Part shown: one piece after another, positions 22,145 through 34,484 of the stretch
How the letters are laid out: every line of letters starts with the position of its first letter
Numbering within the stretch: the stretch's first letter is position 1
NCBI GenBank assembly: GCA_000727475.1
Contig: KL647313.1
Location: 1,217,254 to 1,281,253, forward strand
Reading direction: 5' to 3'
Origin: Sarcocystis neurona
Taxonomy: Eukaryota > Apicomplexa > Conoidasida > Eucoccidiorida > Sarcocystidae
Length of the DNA: 64,000 nucleotides
Notes under the pieces: generated by a model
What the model saw: the letters and a program-made list of their open reading frames with translations, nothing else
What the model was told of the DNA's origin: nothing
The model's database searches: none
Position numbers and translations under genes: made by a program

Positions 22145-25100
22145 TCAAAAACTCTGCTGCAACAACTGTCTACGCTTCCATCCCGCATCCGCAGGCATCG
22201 GCACAGCACAGCTACGTCGTTGCTGCGAAACGGCAGCCCTCTCCGTATCCGGAGGGAAGTAGAGCTGCAGTAGCTCCCTAACGGTGGCTGCTTCCTCTTC
22301 AACATCGCTGCGTGCGAGGTGAAGCCCCGGATCCTTAGCAGCAACATGCCGCATGTTCGACCCGGTTGCTGTGTGCGCTTCTCCGTGACCGTCAGTTTTA
22401 CCTCTCTCTAAGGCCTGCTGCACTTGTGACAGTTGCTGACTCGTCCCTGCCCGCTGCGACGGTAAGTGCATCTGCTTAACCATTCGTTCCTCTTGATTCA
22501 CGTACTTTTCTGTTTGCGTGGAATGTCGCTGCGAACAGGGTTCATACCGCTCCTGTGCAGCGGCAGCAGACGCTGGGTAAGTACAGGCAGTCTGCAGATC
22601 AGGTGATGCGCCAGCAGATTGTTCAGCAACAGACAGCGACGACAAAGAAAAAGAACTCTCACTCGTGCTGCAACGCCTATTAGAAGTGCACTTTGCTGCA
22701 TCACTGGTAGCAAAACCCGTAACTACCGGCTGCGCCTCAGGTGCACGTAGGCCCTCACGAGCAGTAGCCATATTATCAGCGTGGCTATAATGGTCAGGCA
22801 TCGCATTAGTAGGACAAAAGGAAGTACGAAGCTGGTGGTATGGTCGCTGGTGGTGTGGCTCTAGCAAAATGTCGCAGGGGGATTTTGAAGCGTTAGCGGT
22901 TGTTGCATTTGTGTAAACAGCGAGGGCTGCATCGAAGAACGAAGAATAGTTACACGCGTTGCTGCTCGTGTCACTGGTTCGCAGCAGCGGGGCATCATGT
23001 TCCGTTTGTTTTATTGCGGCTTGCTCGTTGCCAGGCCCCACACAGTGCACCGTGCAGGGTTTTTCTGCCGCCGCTGCTGCAGCTCTAGCAATAGCACAAG
23101 TAGCGTCAAGAGCGGCAGCACGAGCTGCACCAACGGCAGCAGCCAGGCGCCCCACTCGGTGTGGTTCTGCTGCAGGCGTTGTTGCTCGGCTAGTAAGCGA
23201 GTGGCATGCGCTTGAGTGTAGCCTTCCACTTACCGGTGGCTCCTGCAGCCAGTCCGGAGGGAGTGCGGCCCGTGACAACTCGCCGATAGTTAGCAAGTCT
23301 GTCTTTCGTTCCTCTAGGTTCGGAAGGGGTACTCTACACGTGTGCACGAAACCAGGCTGTGTATGATGCGCGTGCAGCTGCATTTGCTGCCTTTCAAGTA
23401 GCAGATGTTGCTGACAGACTTGCTGCTGCTGAACTGACCGAACGACGCCACGTTTTCCACTGGAACTTCTTCCAGCAGCTGTAGAAGTTTGCTGCGCAAG
23501 TGGTGGAAGAATAGGCTGTCGACGCGTGCAAGCACTGGCAATAGGAGGCTGTGGACGCATGTGTCTGTGAGCAGCTGGGCGCAGCGTGCAAATCCAGCGA
23601 GCTTCTCCGGCGGGTCGAAAGCTTTGAAAACCGTCGACGACTACGTGGGGAGCCGCAGCAACTGAGCGATGCAGCGCTCTCTGCCTCAGTCGGTGCTGCT
23701 GTTGCAGCCCTAAAAGAGGAGCATATCCTCGTCTGCACTGCGGGGGCTGCTGCTTGCCACACGTGTGTAGCATTCCTTGCCGTTGGTGCGGGCGTTTCCC
23801 AGGGCATTGCTGCTGCGCGTGATCACGCGGCGCCTCCTGTTCCTGCTGCTCGAATTGATTCGTGTCCTGCAGCGATGCTGCCAGAGACAGTGGCGAAGCT
23901 AAAGAAGCACACGATGGGCGACACTTGGGTGAGAGCAGGAGCTCCTGGCCCTCACGACTCCGGGCGCGAGCAACAGCAGCACGGCAGGCGCTGTTCACCT
24001 TGCTGTGTGGTCTCTGTTTCTGTGGTGATGCAGCTCTCTCACCAACAGCAACAGCAGGAGGGGGCGCCGGGGCACCAAACTTAGGTGTTGCCGCTGCAGT
24101 CGCGGCAGTTGTCATTTCTTCCACCTCTTCGCCTTCTTCGAACGCTTCTTGCCCCTGCTTTGAGTAGTGGTCTCCCAGAAAGAGAGTCGGCGCTGCCTCC
24201 TCCCGCGTACAGACCTGCAGCCGACTATCCCGTGGCTGCTGCTGTTCCTGCAAAAGCATCTGCTGCTGCTGCTGCTCCATGGAAGGAGATGACGAAACAT
24301 CAGCCCCAGGAGAGTCTGTGAAAACTTTGCCACATGGCTGCCCCGTAGTAGTACCTGGCGGCAGCACCTGTTTCTCACAGCATTGCGCATCCGCCCTGCC
24401 AGTCCCAGGCGAGGAGCAACACCACGAGAGTGTAACAGCTGGGAGAGGTGGTGGTTTCTCTGTTGCAGAAGTAAAGAAGTCTCCCCACCACAGCGGATAC
24501 GTACGTTCCGCGTATTTTGAGAATCTCTGCGGCCGCGGCAGTTGTTCACCTCTGTAACAGCAAACGACAGCATTATACAGATGATGCACTCATGCCCTCA
24601 CGCACCGCACACACAGACTAGAGCAGCAGACCACTGCATATACCCAGACACGTGGGCAACACAAATGTATAGAATACGCGTACGTGTGGTATTAATTCTA
24701 CGTGCTGGGGTGGTGCAAGCATATATACAACAAACCCATCGGAATGTTCATTTGCTGGCAAGTAACGCAAGCGTACGGCCACAGGGAGAGGTGAAGGCAG
24801 GCCATTACTAACCGCTTCCACTTGTTCACTCCCGTAAGTGGCCCGTTGTAACCGACCGCACTTTTTCGTTCAACTTCTTATACCGTTTCGGCGGTTGCGC
24901 CCAACCTCCTGCATGCAGCAGGCAGGACCGAATTCGTACTGAGGACTGCGAACCGCTCGGCCCGTAGGACTTACGCCTGTTTCTCCCTATTGTGTGTATG
25001 CATGCGTACAAGGAGGCAGTTAAATAACATGCAAAGGCGCGTGTCTAGGGCAAACTCATGTAGACTTCTCAGCACTTCGTTTATGACATGTCCGGGTCCC

Positions 25101-25724
25101 GGCGTGTACTCACCTGTACGGGCCGCGAAGTGGAGCAAAAGTAATTGGGTCTCCACACCGCCAGATACTGCTTGGCTTCTGCAGGATACAACAGTCCCGC
25201 TGCTTCTGTGGGTGTTCTGCTGCGGACGGCTCGCGACACCAGCAGCCCCTGCTCTTCTCGTCAGCGCTAAAATATCGTCTGGTGCTCCTGCGCGGGAACG
25301 GCACGCTACTGAATACTCGTCTGTTTGCTACAGTCGCTTCAACAATGCCTGCTGCTCTTCCACGGCGCGCTGCTGCTGCTGTCCCTCGTTCTCCCTCTTG
25401 TCCTCCTTCTCCGCCTCTCACCCGACCGTTTCCGGTTGTTCTTCGCGTTCCGACATTTCCTGCAGCAGCTGTTGTTTTCGCTTCATCTGCCGCGGCTGCC
25501 TCTGCTGGGCCCACTTCCGCAGGAGTTCTCGCCATTATCGTCGTGGACTCCGCTCCCCTTTCCGCTGCTGCTGCTGCACCGGCATCGACGCTATGCAAAG
25601 CAACGCTGCTACCAACATCCTCTTTCCCATTGCTGCTGCTGCCGTCGCGACGCCAGACAAGCTGCAGCAACCCCTCTCGCATGGAGGGGATAAAACAGTC
25701 GTCGCTATTTTCTGCGGAAAACAT
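22145..25724 (-). CDS. Hypothetical low-complexity protein, two exons
   Basis: Exon 1 is 25724-25114 and exon 2 is 24551-22145, 3018 nt in total, giving 1005 aa. The 562-nt intron has donor GTGAGT after CAG and acceptor TGCTGTTACAG. It splits an Arg codon (AG/A) and keeps the frame. The product begins MFSAENSDDCFIPSMREGLL, then an Ala/Gly/Arg-rich insert, a Cys-containing stretch (SRGCWCREPSAAEHPQKQRD) and, across the splice, PQRFSKYAERTYPLWWGDFF. The remainder is Gln/Ser/His/Ala-rich with poly-Gln runs and ends in ARSDVEEEAATVRELLQLYF before a basic tail. No known domain is seen. The aromatic motif after the splice and the C-terminal acidic helix are the parts most likely to be conserved. 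Further introns in exon 2 cannot be excluded. The function is unknown. Confidence 0.65.
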
Positions 25725-26489
25725 CGGATACACAGGACGGAATTTGAATTTTCACGCATGTAGGATCAAAAGGACGTCTACCGTGTACGCTGTCAAAGAA
25801 AAACCTAGATATATATATATATTCTCGCGGATACGCATATGTATACTCCTCTACATATCTATATGTGTATATTTGTGGTAGCCGTATGCGTACCTACATG
25901 CAGTTGTTCTACGCACAGCAACATGAGCACGCATGCCTATACGCACATATGCATATACATCCAGAGAGTGCGGAGAGGACTTTCGGAGAACCTGTGTCCT
26001 TGCATGGGTCTGGTAGCGACGGAGTCGAACAAATACCGAAATTCCTGTCCCGATCCCTTTTTCGATCGGGCGTCACCGCGCAATGCAAAAACGATTTCCC
26101 TGTTCCGCAGATCTCGTGGACGCGAAAATATCACCAGACAGAGTATGAGTCGAGACTTTCAATACGAAGACGGAGGTGTAAAACTCGCACTTGTACAGAT
26201 ACACACATTCAACCCTCTGCGTAGAGACATACACATAAATATGAAGCAGGGGAGAGGGCGGTCCGTAGATCACAGTGCGTGTATACACGACAAAAATCCA
26301 CATACACGAGACGCGCACTTCCCTAGCGCGAAATTTGTGTCTCCAGAGGACATTTCCCTCCGCATCAGCCAATAGTTCGGAGCTCATCCGTTCAAATTGC
26401 GACGTACGCAGAAATGGTGCAAAGATATACACATACACTACATGCACATATATACACCTACATGGAAACACATACGTACACGTAAATAC

Positions 26490-26570
26490 GCGTGTTGACA
26501 TGTCCAAATATGGGCTCGTGTATGGGACAGAAGGATCTATCTCAAAGCTTTCTACATCACGTGGGTATGT
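26490..26570 (-). CDS. Candidate 27-codon internal exon
   Basis: The acceptor is strong (gtttcactctttgcttgcag) and the segment reads TYPRDVESFEIDPSVPY then TSPYLDMSTR, followed by a GTATTT donor; a GTATGT eight bases on is an alternative. It is in phase 0 at both ends. Nearby minus-strand pieces at about 26315-26385 (SELLADAEGNVLWRHKF) and 27064-27152 may belong to the same gene. The family is not recognised. Confidence 0.35.
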
Positions 26571-27063
26571 CTGCAAGCAAAGAGTGAAACAACACGCGCA
26601 CTCAGTCCTGCCGTCGGACACGGTACTGATACACATGAGGTCCTCTGACAAAAATGGAACACGGCAACAGATGTAAACAGAACCCTGCCAGCCCACACAT
26701 AACATACATACTCGACAGCACGCGTGTGTCACTACTCCTTTTTTTCGTCTTTTTCTACGTGTCGTTATACACTTACCCCAAATCATATAGGCATATGTTT
26801 ACTCGTAATACAGATACATAAATAAAGACACATTTGGAAGCAAATGTGCGTGTACGCTTATGTTGCTTGCCCAGGGACGCACGAGGAGAACTACTTTTTG
26901 GGCCAAAGAAGAGTCTGCGTACGCACGCGTACACCCCTACACAAGGTCTGGAGCGTCCACAAGCGAGCGAACGACTGGCGAAAGAAAAGTTGTCTGCTAC
27001 ACACGTCGAAACGGAAGATGAAGAGGGGCAGCTGCCGTCTCCTTCGCTTTTTTTCACGCTCAC

Positions 27064-27152
27064 GCTTCGCGATGTCCTTCAAGTCTGCTAGCGAGAGGCA
27101 GTGACACGGGATTCCCCCATTTCGAAGAGCCAGAACGCCTAACACGAAGGTC
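27064..27152 (-). CDS. Candidate internal exon
   Basis: An 89-nt segment between a pyrimidine-rich acceptor (cctattcttgccgcag) and a GTGAGCG donor. In one frame it reads TFVLGVLALRNGGIPCHCLS then LADLKDIAK; a second frame is also open. It may be an exon of the same minus-strand gene as 26490-26570, but the phases do not join directly, so an exon between them would be needed. Confidence 0.3.
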
Positions 27153-30100
27153 CTGCGGCAAGAATAGGAGCCACAGCAGCAGGCGTGAATGTACGAGGCT
27201 GTTGCCAGCGGAGAGCAGGACGCCGCAGAAAATGCTGCAGCAGCGAACCTCACGCGGAGAGGTACCAGCATAACAAAAACGCCAGTTGACCGGTGCACTT
27301 CTCTGTGTACGCGCGTGTGTTTGCATGTGTATGGACGCCTATATAGAAACGAATACATGCACGAATGGCTGCGTTTGTTTGGTGGACCACGAAGCAGGGT
27401 CGCGGTGAATTTGGATGCAAAAGCGATGACATATGCGGGGCACGTCACCGCACGACCTTTACAGGCATTTACGTGCGATCGCTAGAACACCGTCCAGTAC
27501 TCTCTATTGGTCACGGATGCTAGAGAAATTCACACACACATACACACACAGATACAGGATATATGGAAACGTGTATCTACATACACGGACACGGACAGAC
27601 GTATATCAACGCATATCCAGGTACGCAGCCACGTGGATAAAAAGAGAGGAAAGGACCGTAGGAATTGCAGTGCACGCAGCAGGACGCATTAGTTGGCTTG
27701 GCAGGCGGCTAGCAAGCCCTGAAAAGTAGACGCGCAGCAACAGCAGCCGTCCTACACATGTGTGTGGTGGCGGAGGGGGGAAAAAGCACCAACTTGTAAC
27801 TGGGTAAGACTGGCGCAACAACCGCGGCACCAGGGGGTTTGTCAAGGCGGACAGTGGAAGCTGCGCGGACACACATAGTAGGGTGACACTAGCAGCACTA
27901 AAGACCGAACACCGAGTCTCGAGACAGCCGCAGGTTGAGCCTACACTGGACTCGCACAACAACAGCCGCGCCGTGTAGTCGTGCGGCCTTCACCAGCCAC
28001 ACCGCACAAACAAAGAGGACGACAGATAAGAAGGAAAGCGTATATAAGAAAGAAAGTGCGCTTACCATTTTACCACGGCCGGCCACGTCTCATCGCTAAA
28101 TGTCTCGAGATATCTGCAGAATCAACACGACGTAGTTAGAATCGCAGGACGGCGGCTTTGTTGTACCGTACACGTATGTCATTCCACACCCACGCACATA
28201 CACAGATGTATACAGAGAGAGACACATGCAGACTGTTAGGTAGACGCGTGTTTCCACAAGCATGCCAGTGCGGTTCTACGCACGGATTCAAAAGCTTCTG
28301 TAGACACAAAACCCACGTACGTGCATATTTACATGTACGCGTTCACACGGGTGTGCTGGCGGAGGAGATTCACTACAGTGTGTGGTGCGACGATTCTGCT
28401 TCCAGAGTGATCTCACACACGCCGGAAAGAGTTAAGCCACTCACAAGGACAAGAAGCAGTGAACAAATTGCAAGACTTGTACCGATACAGGACCCGCAAC
28501 GACTCACAAATGCGTTGCTTTTTTACGTCCTGTTTCCGTATGGCCTTTCTGAAGAGCAGTAGCCACACTTCAAGATGCAGACGTATCGCACCCATACACA
28601 CACTTGTACTGTTGGGAGACTTGTCTCAGCTGTATGTCATGTCTACATAGGAGCACTCGGAGCGCATCTGCGCCGTGAACACAGTAACCGGGATATCGTC
28701 CCCCACCACTCTTCTCTGTATGGAGTATCACGCTACATACAGGCGTGTACCCCATGTGCGTGGTTCACTACCACATTTGTTAGTATACTAATGGGAAGCA
28801 CTCCCGCACATGATCTGCGCTTCCTGCAAATTCATTTTTATTTTTCGAGTTGACGCCGTCGCTGCCGGATATCCGCACGCTGCGTCATTTGCTGATGTAG
28901 CCCGTTCGTGCGCGTAAGCCTTACCGTTTAATCAGTTTGTGAGTTAGCCATTCGGACAGATATATGGGCGATCTGCCGGCCGTTGTTACCGCTCCCTTTG
29001 GTAGAAAATGCCTCCCACCTTTCAGCAAGCCTGACCCTGCAAGTGACATCCCACGGCGGGGACGGGTACAACTTGCCATTCGCGGTACGTCAGTCTAGGG
29101 CGCTGTGGAGAGAGGAAGTAAGGAGGGTTTTCTGTCTTCCTCAAACGAACGCCGCATAGAGAACTGTGCGCTACGTCGTGGTTGTAAAACAACAGTGCAA
29201 CTCCCGCTGCACTACAGTAGTGGTGTTGCCCGTTGTCTTGAACTGCACCTTTTCCGGAACGTTATCCGCGGACTGTCGTTGCTGCTGACAAAGCGACTGA
29301 ATCGTGATTTCTTTTGTTACACTCTGAAGCGTCGGCGGAGGAGTCAACTGCAGAAGCTTGGACCGGGATTTACGCTAGTGTGCGCCTTGTAGCGGAGGAT
29401 CCGCAGCACGCATGATAAGAAATAAAAAGGACCCCTTCTTGCAGGGGCAGGGGCCGAAACGAATGCATGAAAACCGCGTCTGCAGAAAAACAGTGTCAAA
29501 GACCAGACTCAAAGTCATCTGTAACCTAGAATGACGCCGAATACGGCTACGTTGTAGTGGAAGGGACAAGTTCAGGTATCACTGAAGGCCAAGAGGGGTT
29601 GGGGACTGCTCCCTAAATGCTGGCCGGCAGCAAACTGGAGCAGGGGCGGCATGTGCGGAAACAAGACGCACGGAAAGCGTCTCCCGTTACATATTAGTGG
29701 ATACGAAACAACTAGTTTCTACCGCAGGTAGCCAGCAAAGAAGCCATATTGCCATATTGCTACAACGGCGAAATATCCACCTTCCGGGACAGGTTATGTA
29801 ATGTGGAGAGGGGTGAACGGAGTGGAGAAGTCAAGTCAATTTCACGCTAGCTGGCGGCCATCCAGTGGTGTGCGTATACACAGTACGGCAAAATGAACAC
29901 TTTGCCCTTGCAGCAACAGACAGCCTTTTCAACTACTTGGTAGCACCCTATCCAAAAGACCTCCACTCTGGAAAAAAGTAGTGACAAAGGGATAGCTTCG
30001 AGAGTGGCATTCACTGGCTTGAACGTTTGTGCACGCTTTGCGCCACTCACCGCGTTACTGGCTCGTTGGTAGCATGCGTGCGGGTCTCTGCTCAGCGTCC

Positions 30101-31842
30101 CTTTCTCCTCTTCGACCCTGTTCATGTCTTTCAGGAGATTCTCTTAGGAGGACGCAGGAACCGGAAGTGTGTGACACGAACTAACGATTGTGAAGGAAAA
30201 GAACAGTGCCGCCTGCCAAGACACCTACAACGAATGGAGCGTGCAGAGGGTGAGAGAGAAAAGTCGACACGCGGGTTTCCCTCAGGGGGAACAGCCATAC
30301 GGGCAGACGGCCCAGATGCCGGAACGCCAAGCCCGCGAACCTGTTAATCTAGACCTGTGTACGCCGCAGGGGCACGCGAAACAGCGATGGTCGTCGGTTT
30401 TGGTTAAGCGCTCGGCAAAATGACGCAGTCCCGCAACGCGCAAAGTCCCCGTAGGACGGCAAGCGAAATTAGTACTGCTGAGTGTAGTGCTGCCAGCATA
30501 TACACACGCCGATGTGCAAGCCTGCATGGAATAACTGAAAAGATGAACGGGGAAGCGGAACCGCTTCACTGGAACGCTCTTCACAAGCACCGGAAAGAGC
30601 ATCACCAGCACTACACTAACAAATTCACCAAGTGCGCCGGGTTTGCTAGAGGTCTGTATCGTACCTCAGGCCTATATTGTGGGGATGGGTGGAGGCGGAC
30701 CTAAGTAGCAGTTGAATCTTGCAGGCGAGATCCGTCCAACAATAGGAATCATCCCCTCCGGGAGGACGAAAGTAACGTGAACCACTGAAGTGCGCACTGG
30801 CACGCGGTCATTTGTACAGAGTCAAATGGCAACAGGAAATTTGCAGCAAACAACATGGAAAGTCCCCCTAACTTGAGCACAATACTAGCAATCAACACTT
30901 ATTCTATCACATCGTGTAAGACTATGAGCGCGCGTTTATTCTACTGCATACGGTGATTTGTCGCGCTCCAAAGAGTAGTCTATACTCCAAGCATTAAAAT
31001 CTTCAGCTAAGTGATAACGAACCTGACTGTCACCTCGTCACTTTCAGTGTTACATGAGAGAGCACGATCTCCGCCAAACACGTATGCAATTCTCAATCGC
31101 TTGGAGTCGAGTCAGAATATTTTCCAGACACGCCTGTAACTCTCGTAGATTAAATGCTGTTCAAGAATTAGTGCAAACTCGATCCATCCGCTGGGGACGC
31201 AATAAACACGCGTGCACGTTGGGACAGATCAAGACGTATTGAGGGAGAAGTTAAAGGTACACGGGCTTACACACGGAAAATGAGGCACGGCTGTTTCTCA
31301 GTTGATTGTATACATCAAGCCAGAATAATGGGGTGTAAAGGCGCCACTATTTTCCTCATGTTGTTCCGTTTGACACGCCCATCAACACACCCAGCAACAA
31401 TTTCTTCGAGTTCGAGGGCGGAGGAATAATTTTTCTTCTGTGGAGTGGCGGCGAGCTAACCTGTTTTGACCAGTTTCTACAGAGCATCGTATGAGATTCT
31501 TGTGCGCCCGCTACCACTGTCAAGAAGATACTGGAACCTTTTCCGCACCGTCGTTTTGGCTGGAAGTATACAACCAACTGAAACACACCCCTGCCTCACA
31601 TACTACTGCATACATGCGGATAGCAGTACAGCAACGCAGCGTACTTCTTGTGTGCAAGCCATGAATGCTGGCCTGCCAATCTTCCAGTCGTGTTCTGCAT
31701 GTGTAAACCCCGGCCTGCACAGTAGCTAAAGAAGCTCGCTGTACGGGTAACAGGGGTGTCATCCCTCCATCAAGTTTGTGGAGCATATTCGAAAGCGGCA
31801 GGCTGCTACCTTTGTGCTTACCAGTACCATCCATCGATTGAC

Positions 31843-31914
31843 GCATGGTTATACGCACCTTTCATCAAGCTCTTTCTCGCATGGTTGTGCGCACCTTTCG
31901 TCAAGCGCTTTTCT
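31843..31914. repeat. 36-bp tandem repeat, two diverged copies
   Basis: Copies start at gcatggtt (31843 and 31879), each followed by a gcaccttt(c)(a/g)tcaagc(t/g)ct block. The unit is a multiple of three and open on the plus strand, but the surroundings do not look coding. Confidence 0.6.
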
Positions 31915-32261
31915 CCCTCTTCACATACTAAATGTATGCGTGTTCTCCCATGCCACCTTCGCGGTCTACGGAGCGAAGGCTTGATAAGAGTACACTGTTG
32001 CCCTATGAAATTTTTGCGCCACGGCCACCGCACTTAGCCAGAGCATCTACAGACGTCCAACTCTACCCGAGGTGAGCTTCACGCCGGTCACATGCAGAAA
32101 CCCTTTTGATGTCCTGGTCCTCCTGGTGGAACCGACGTGCCTGCGAGACGCCGAATAGTACAGAGCGTACGGCTTCCTACTGTTGCAAATGGATGCGGGT
32201 ATCCTGCTGCTGAACTCATGCAAACTTCACTCTTTGGCAAAACAGATTCGCCTCGCTAACA

Positions 32262-32690
32262 ATGGGTAACTGTCGTATCGTGAGCGGGGAGATGTTGGAC
32301 CTCCAACGGAGATTACAGGGCACAAGAAAGAAGGCCTGTGGTGGGAAAAGAGATGCGCTATTTTTGAAAAGATGGACAAGCGAATGCTTTAGCGGTCACG
32401 CCGACGCCGCATCTTTTCTATACTTGAATGAAAGCAAGTCAAAAGTACAGGAAAGATTATTGAACCAGAACACCAATGGATACTATTTGGCCGCTTTCAA
32501 CAGTCTGCCCTGCAAAGTTAGAGGTAGCCACGTGTTCGTGCCAACCCAGAAACGTACCACCCACAATTATATGGTAGAGAAACGCTGCCGGTGCGCTGGA
32601 TTGCCTACTTACCCAAATACAAATCGCACTCTTGATTTGTCCGAACTACGCGGCAAAGCCAGGAGCGGGAAGTCGGTTGCCTACGGATGA
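32262..32690 (+). CDS. Candidate small gene with MGNC amino terminus
   Basis: A 142-aa frame opened by ATG in the context aacaATGG, in otherwise gene-poor DNA. The product is basic, starts MGNCRIVSGEMLDLQRRLQG and contains KRWTSECFSGHADAASFLYL, followed by a Cys/Lys/Arg-rich C-terminal half. An N-terminal Gly2 followed by Cys4 is the arrangement used for myristoylation plus palmitoylation of membrane-anchored apicomplexan proteins; whether it is used here is inference. No family is recognised, and a chance frame of this length is possible. Confidence 0.33.
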   Translation: MGNCRIVSGEMLDLQRRLQGTRKKACGGKRDALFLKRWTSECFSGHADAASFLYLNESKSKVQERLLNQNTNGYYLAAFNSLPCKVRGSHVFVPTQKRTTHNYMVEKRCRCAGLPTYPNTNRTLDLSELRGKARSGKSVAYG

Positions 32691-34484
32691 CGAAGCGCTC
32701 CAAGTGTTCACGTGACACCTTTTCTGACCTGAGTTCTCGGCCACTTCAAGACCGCATCCCCTGATACACCCTCCCCACAACGCCTGTGACATCGAAGTGG
32801 TAGACTACCCTTGGACACATAGGACAGCAGAACGCACTGGTGTTTGTCGATGTGCTGAGAGTTCAAGTGAACTCGTAGTTCAAAAATTGACCAGGTCCCC
32901 GAATGCCGCACCACGCAGCGTCCTAGAGGGCACATACTTCTACAGACCAAAGGACGTCCGTGCTGCCGTAACTGCCATTGTGTAGCTGGGGACACTTTTT
33001 TTATGCAGTGTTAAACCTTCGAGACCGTGAGCAGGTGATGTTCCCGGGAAGAAAAACTAACGTGGTGGAGCCCGCAAACCACGAAGCTAAAACATGATTC
33101 TGCCGCTCAAACAGCTACACCTGTATTCCTGTGAGAAGGAAGCATGTACCTTTATTGTATGATGTGCCCGCCGCTCCTTCCGGTTTTGCACTGCAAGATT
33201 CTCCGCAGGCGCTGGTCGCGGCAGAGAGTATACGACTTCTGCCCACAAGACTACTTTGTACGAGAAATCCAAACTGGTTCGACTGTGTCGTGATCGAAAG
33301 ACGAGTCTCTCCGATATGCTCGCATGCGTTGTCGTGGTCCAGTCTATGAAAACCGAGTACCGCACAGACTCCTCTGTCAACGCCTTAACAAGGCATATAC
33401 CATACTCCTATTATGACCAACGCGGTTTTTCGCGGTTTGTTATTCCCTCAATAAAACAACGCACCACAAATACTAGGCACGAACGCGCACCAGCAAGCGT
33501 AGAAAGGTGTACTGACGCACTCGCTTCAAATAAATCGAACAAGATAACGATTCTGTTCCGCAATCACCGTAACGGCATGTCGTCCCTAAACATACGTCTA
33601 CGTTCATGTGGACACACAAACATATATACATACATACACATGTATATACGCGCACGCCTGCGGCGCTTCACCAGCTCTCTCAAACACCCCCCGCATACAC
33701 GGATGCTTCAGATGAGCTCAGAAAACGTCATTCACACTAAAGAAAAACCTGTATGGGTAGATGCCAGACAACGGTGTTGTACGCCTTGTCAACAGACTCG
33801 TTTCTGTCCTTTTACTTACCTGTAGTGTACCTACATATCTGGACGCACCAGACTCGTATACTCACGAAACTAACGGAGGGCCTTTACACCGTTTGCGGGT
33901 GCCGGAACGGTTGCACGTCTGGGTGCACGCGTCGAGAGGCATATTCATGCATGCACCATGTACAACTCGACGGCGGGTACCGGCTTCTTCGTTTGAATGG
34001 CTCTTGTACCGTGTTCAAGATCAAAAAAATACGTGAACAAGACAGGTTACGCGCTACCACGGCTCTCTGCCTCCACTCACAAAGCATGCAGGAAATATCA
34101 GAAGCTTGATGAGTTGTACGTGTTGTGTCTTCTCAGTAGTCCGGTAAAACTTCTTCCCAAACAAGCACGCAATCGCTGCACTCAACAGACGCATGCCGCT
34201 GTCTTCTTCCCTTTAGTTTTTCGTTTGTCTCTCTCAGGCTACTCCACCCCCACGGCGATCTGCATGCCTCATGCTTGCAGAAGGAAATTCGTTTTTCACA
34301 AACACTGATGTGCGCCCCCACTCCTGAAACTCTTGCTTCTTGTGCGGGCTTCTTGTCCAACTCTCTTTCAATGTCAGCGCCCATCCGCTCGACCCTCAGC
34401 AGTGGCTCACGTAACATACGTATTCGCTGTGTAGTTCGGTTGCAGGTGTATCGTCTTGTTCACGTCACAGCTTGCTACTGGCGG

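Larger units (their letters stand above)
25725..34484. other. Long microsatellite-rich region with scattered candidate exons
   Basis: There is no complete recognised gene in about 8.8 kb. The DNA is full of tacacata/acatatat-type tracts, especially 25800-26500, 27500-27620 and 33590-33660. Minus-strand exon candidates lie at 26490-26570 and 27064-27152, a possible short 5' exon ends with a GTAAGC donor near 28056, and a plus-strand frame lies at 32262-32690. A 36-bp tandem repeat sits at 31843-31914. The block 28.6-32.2 kb shows nothing convincing. Confidence 0.4.

Noticed and set aside
24971..25112. Minus-frame string GEYTPGPGHVINEVLRSLHE as an exon
   Set aside because: It begins exactly at the strong GTGAGT donor of the 22145-25724 gene and has no acceptor of its own; it is read as intron.
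26073..26786. 237-codon continuous minus frame as one gene
   Set aside because: Its protein-like parts are interrupted by Tyr/Val/Ile strings from tacata microsatellites, and splice sites bound the good parts, so separate exons are more likely.
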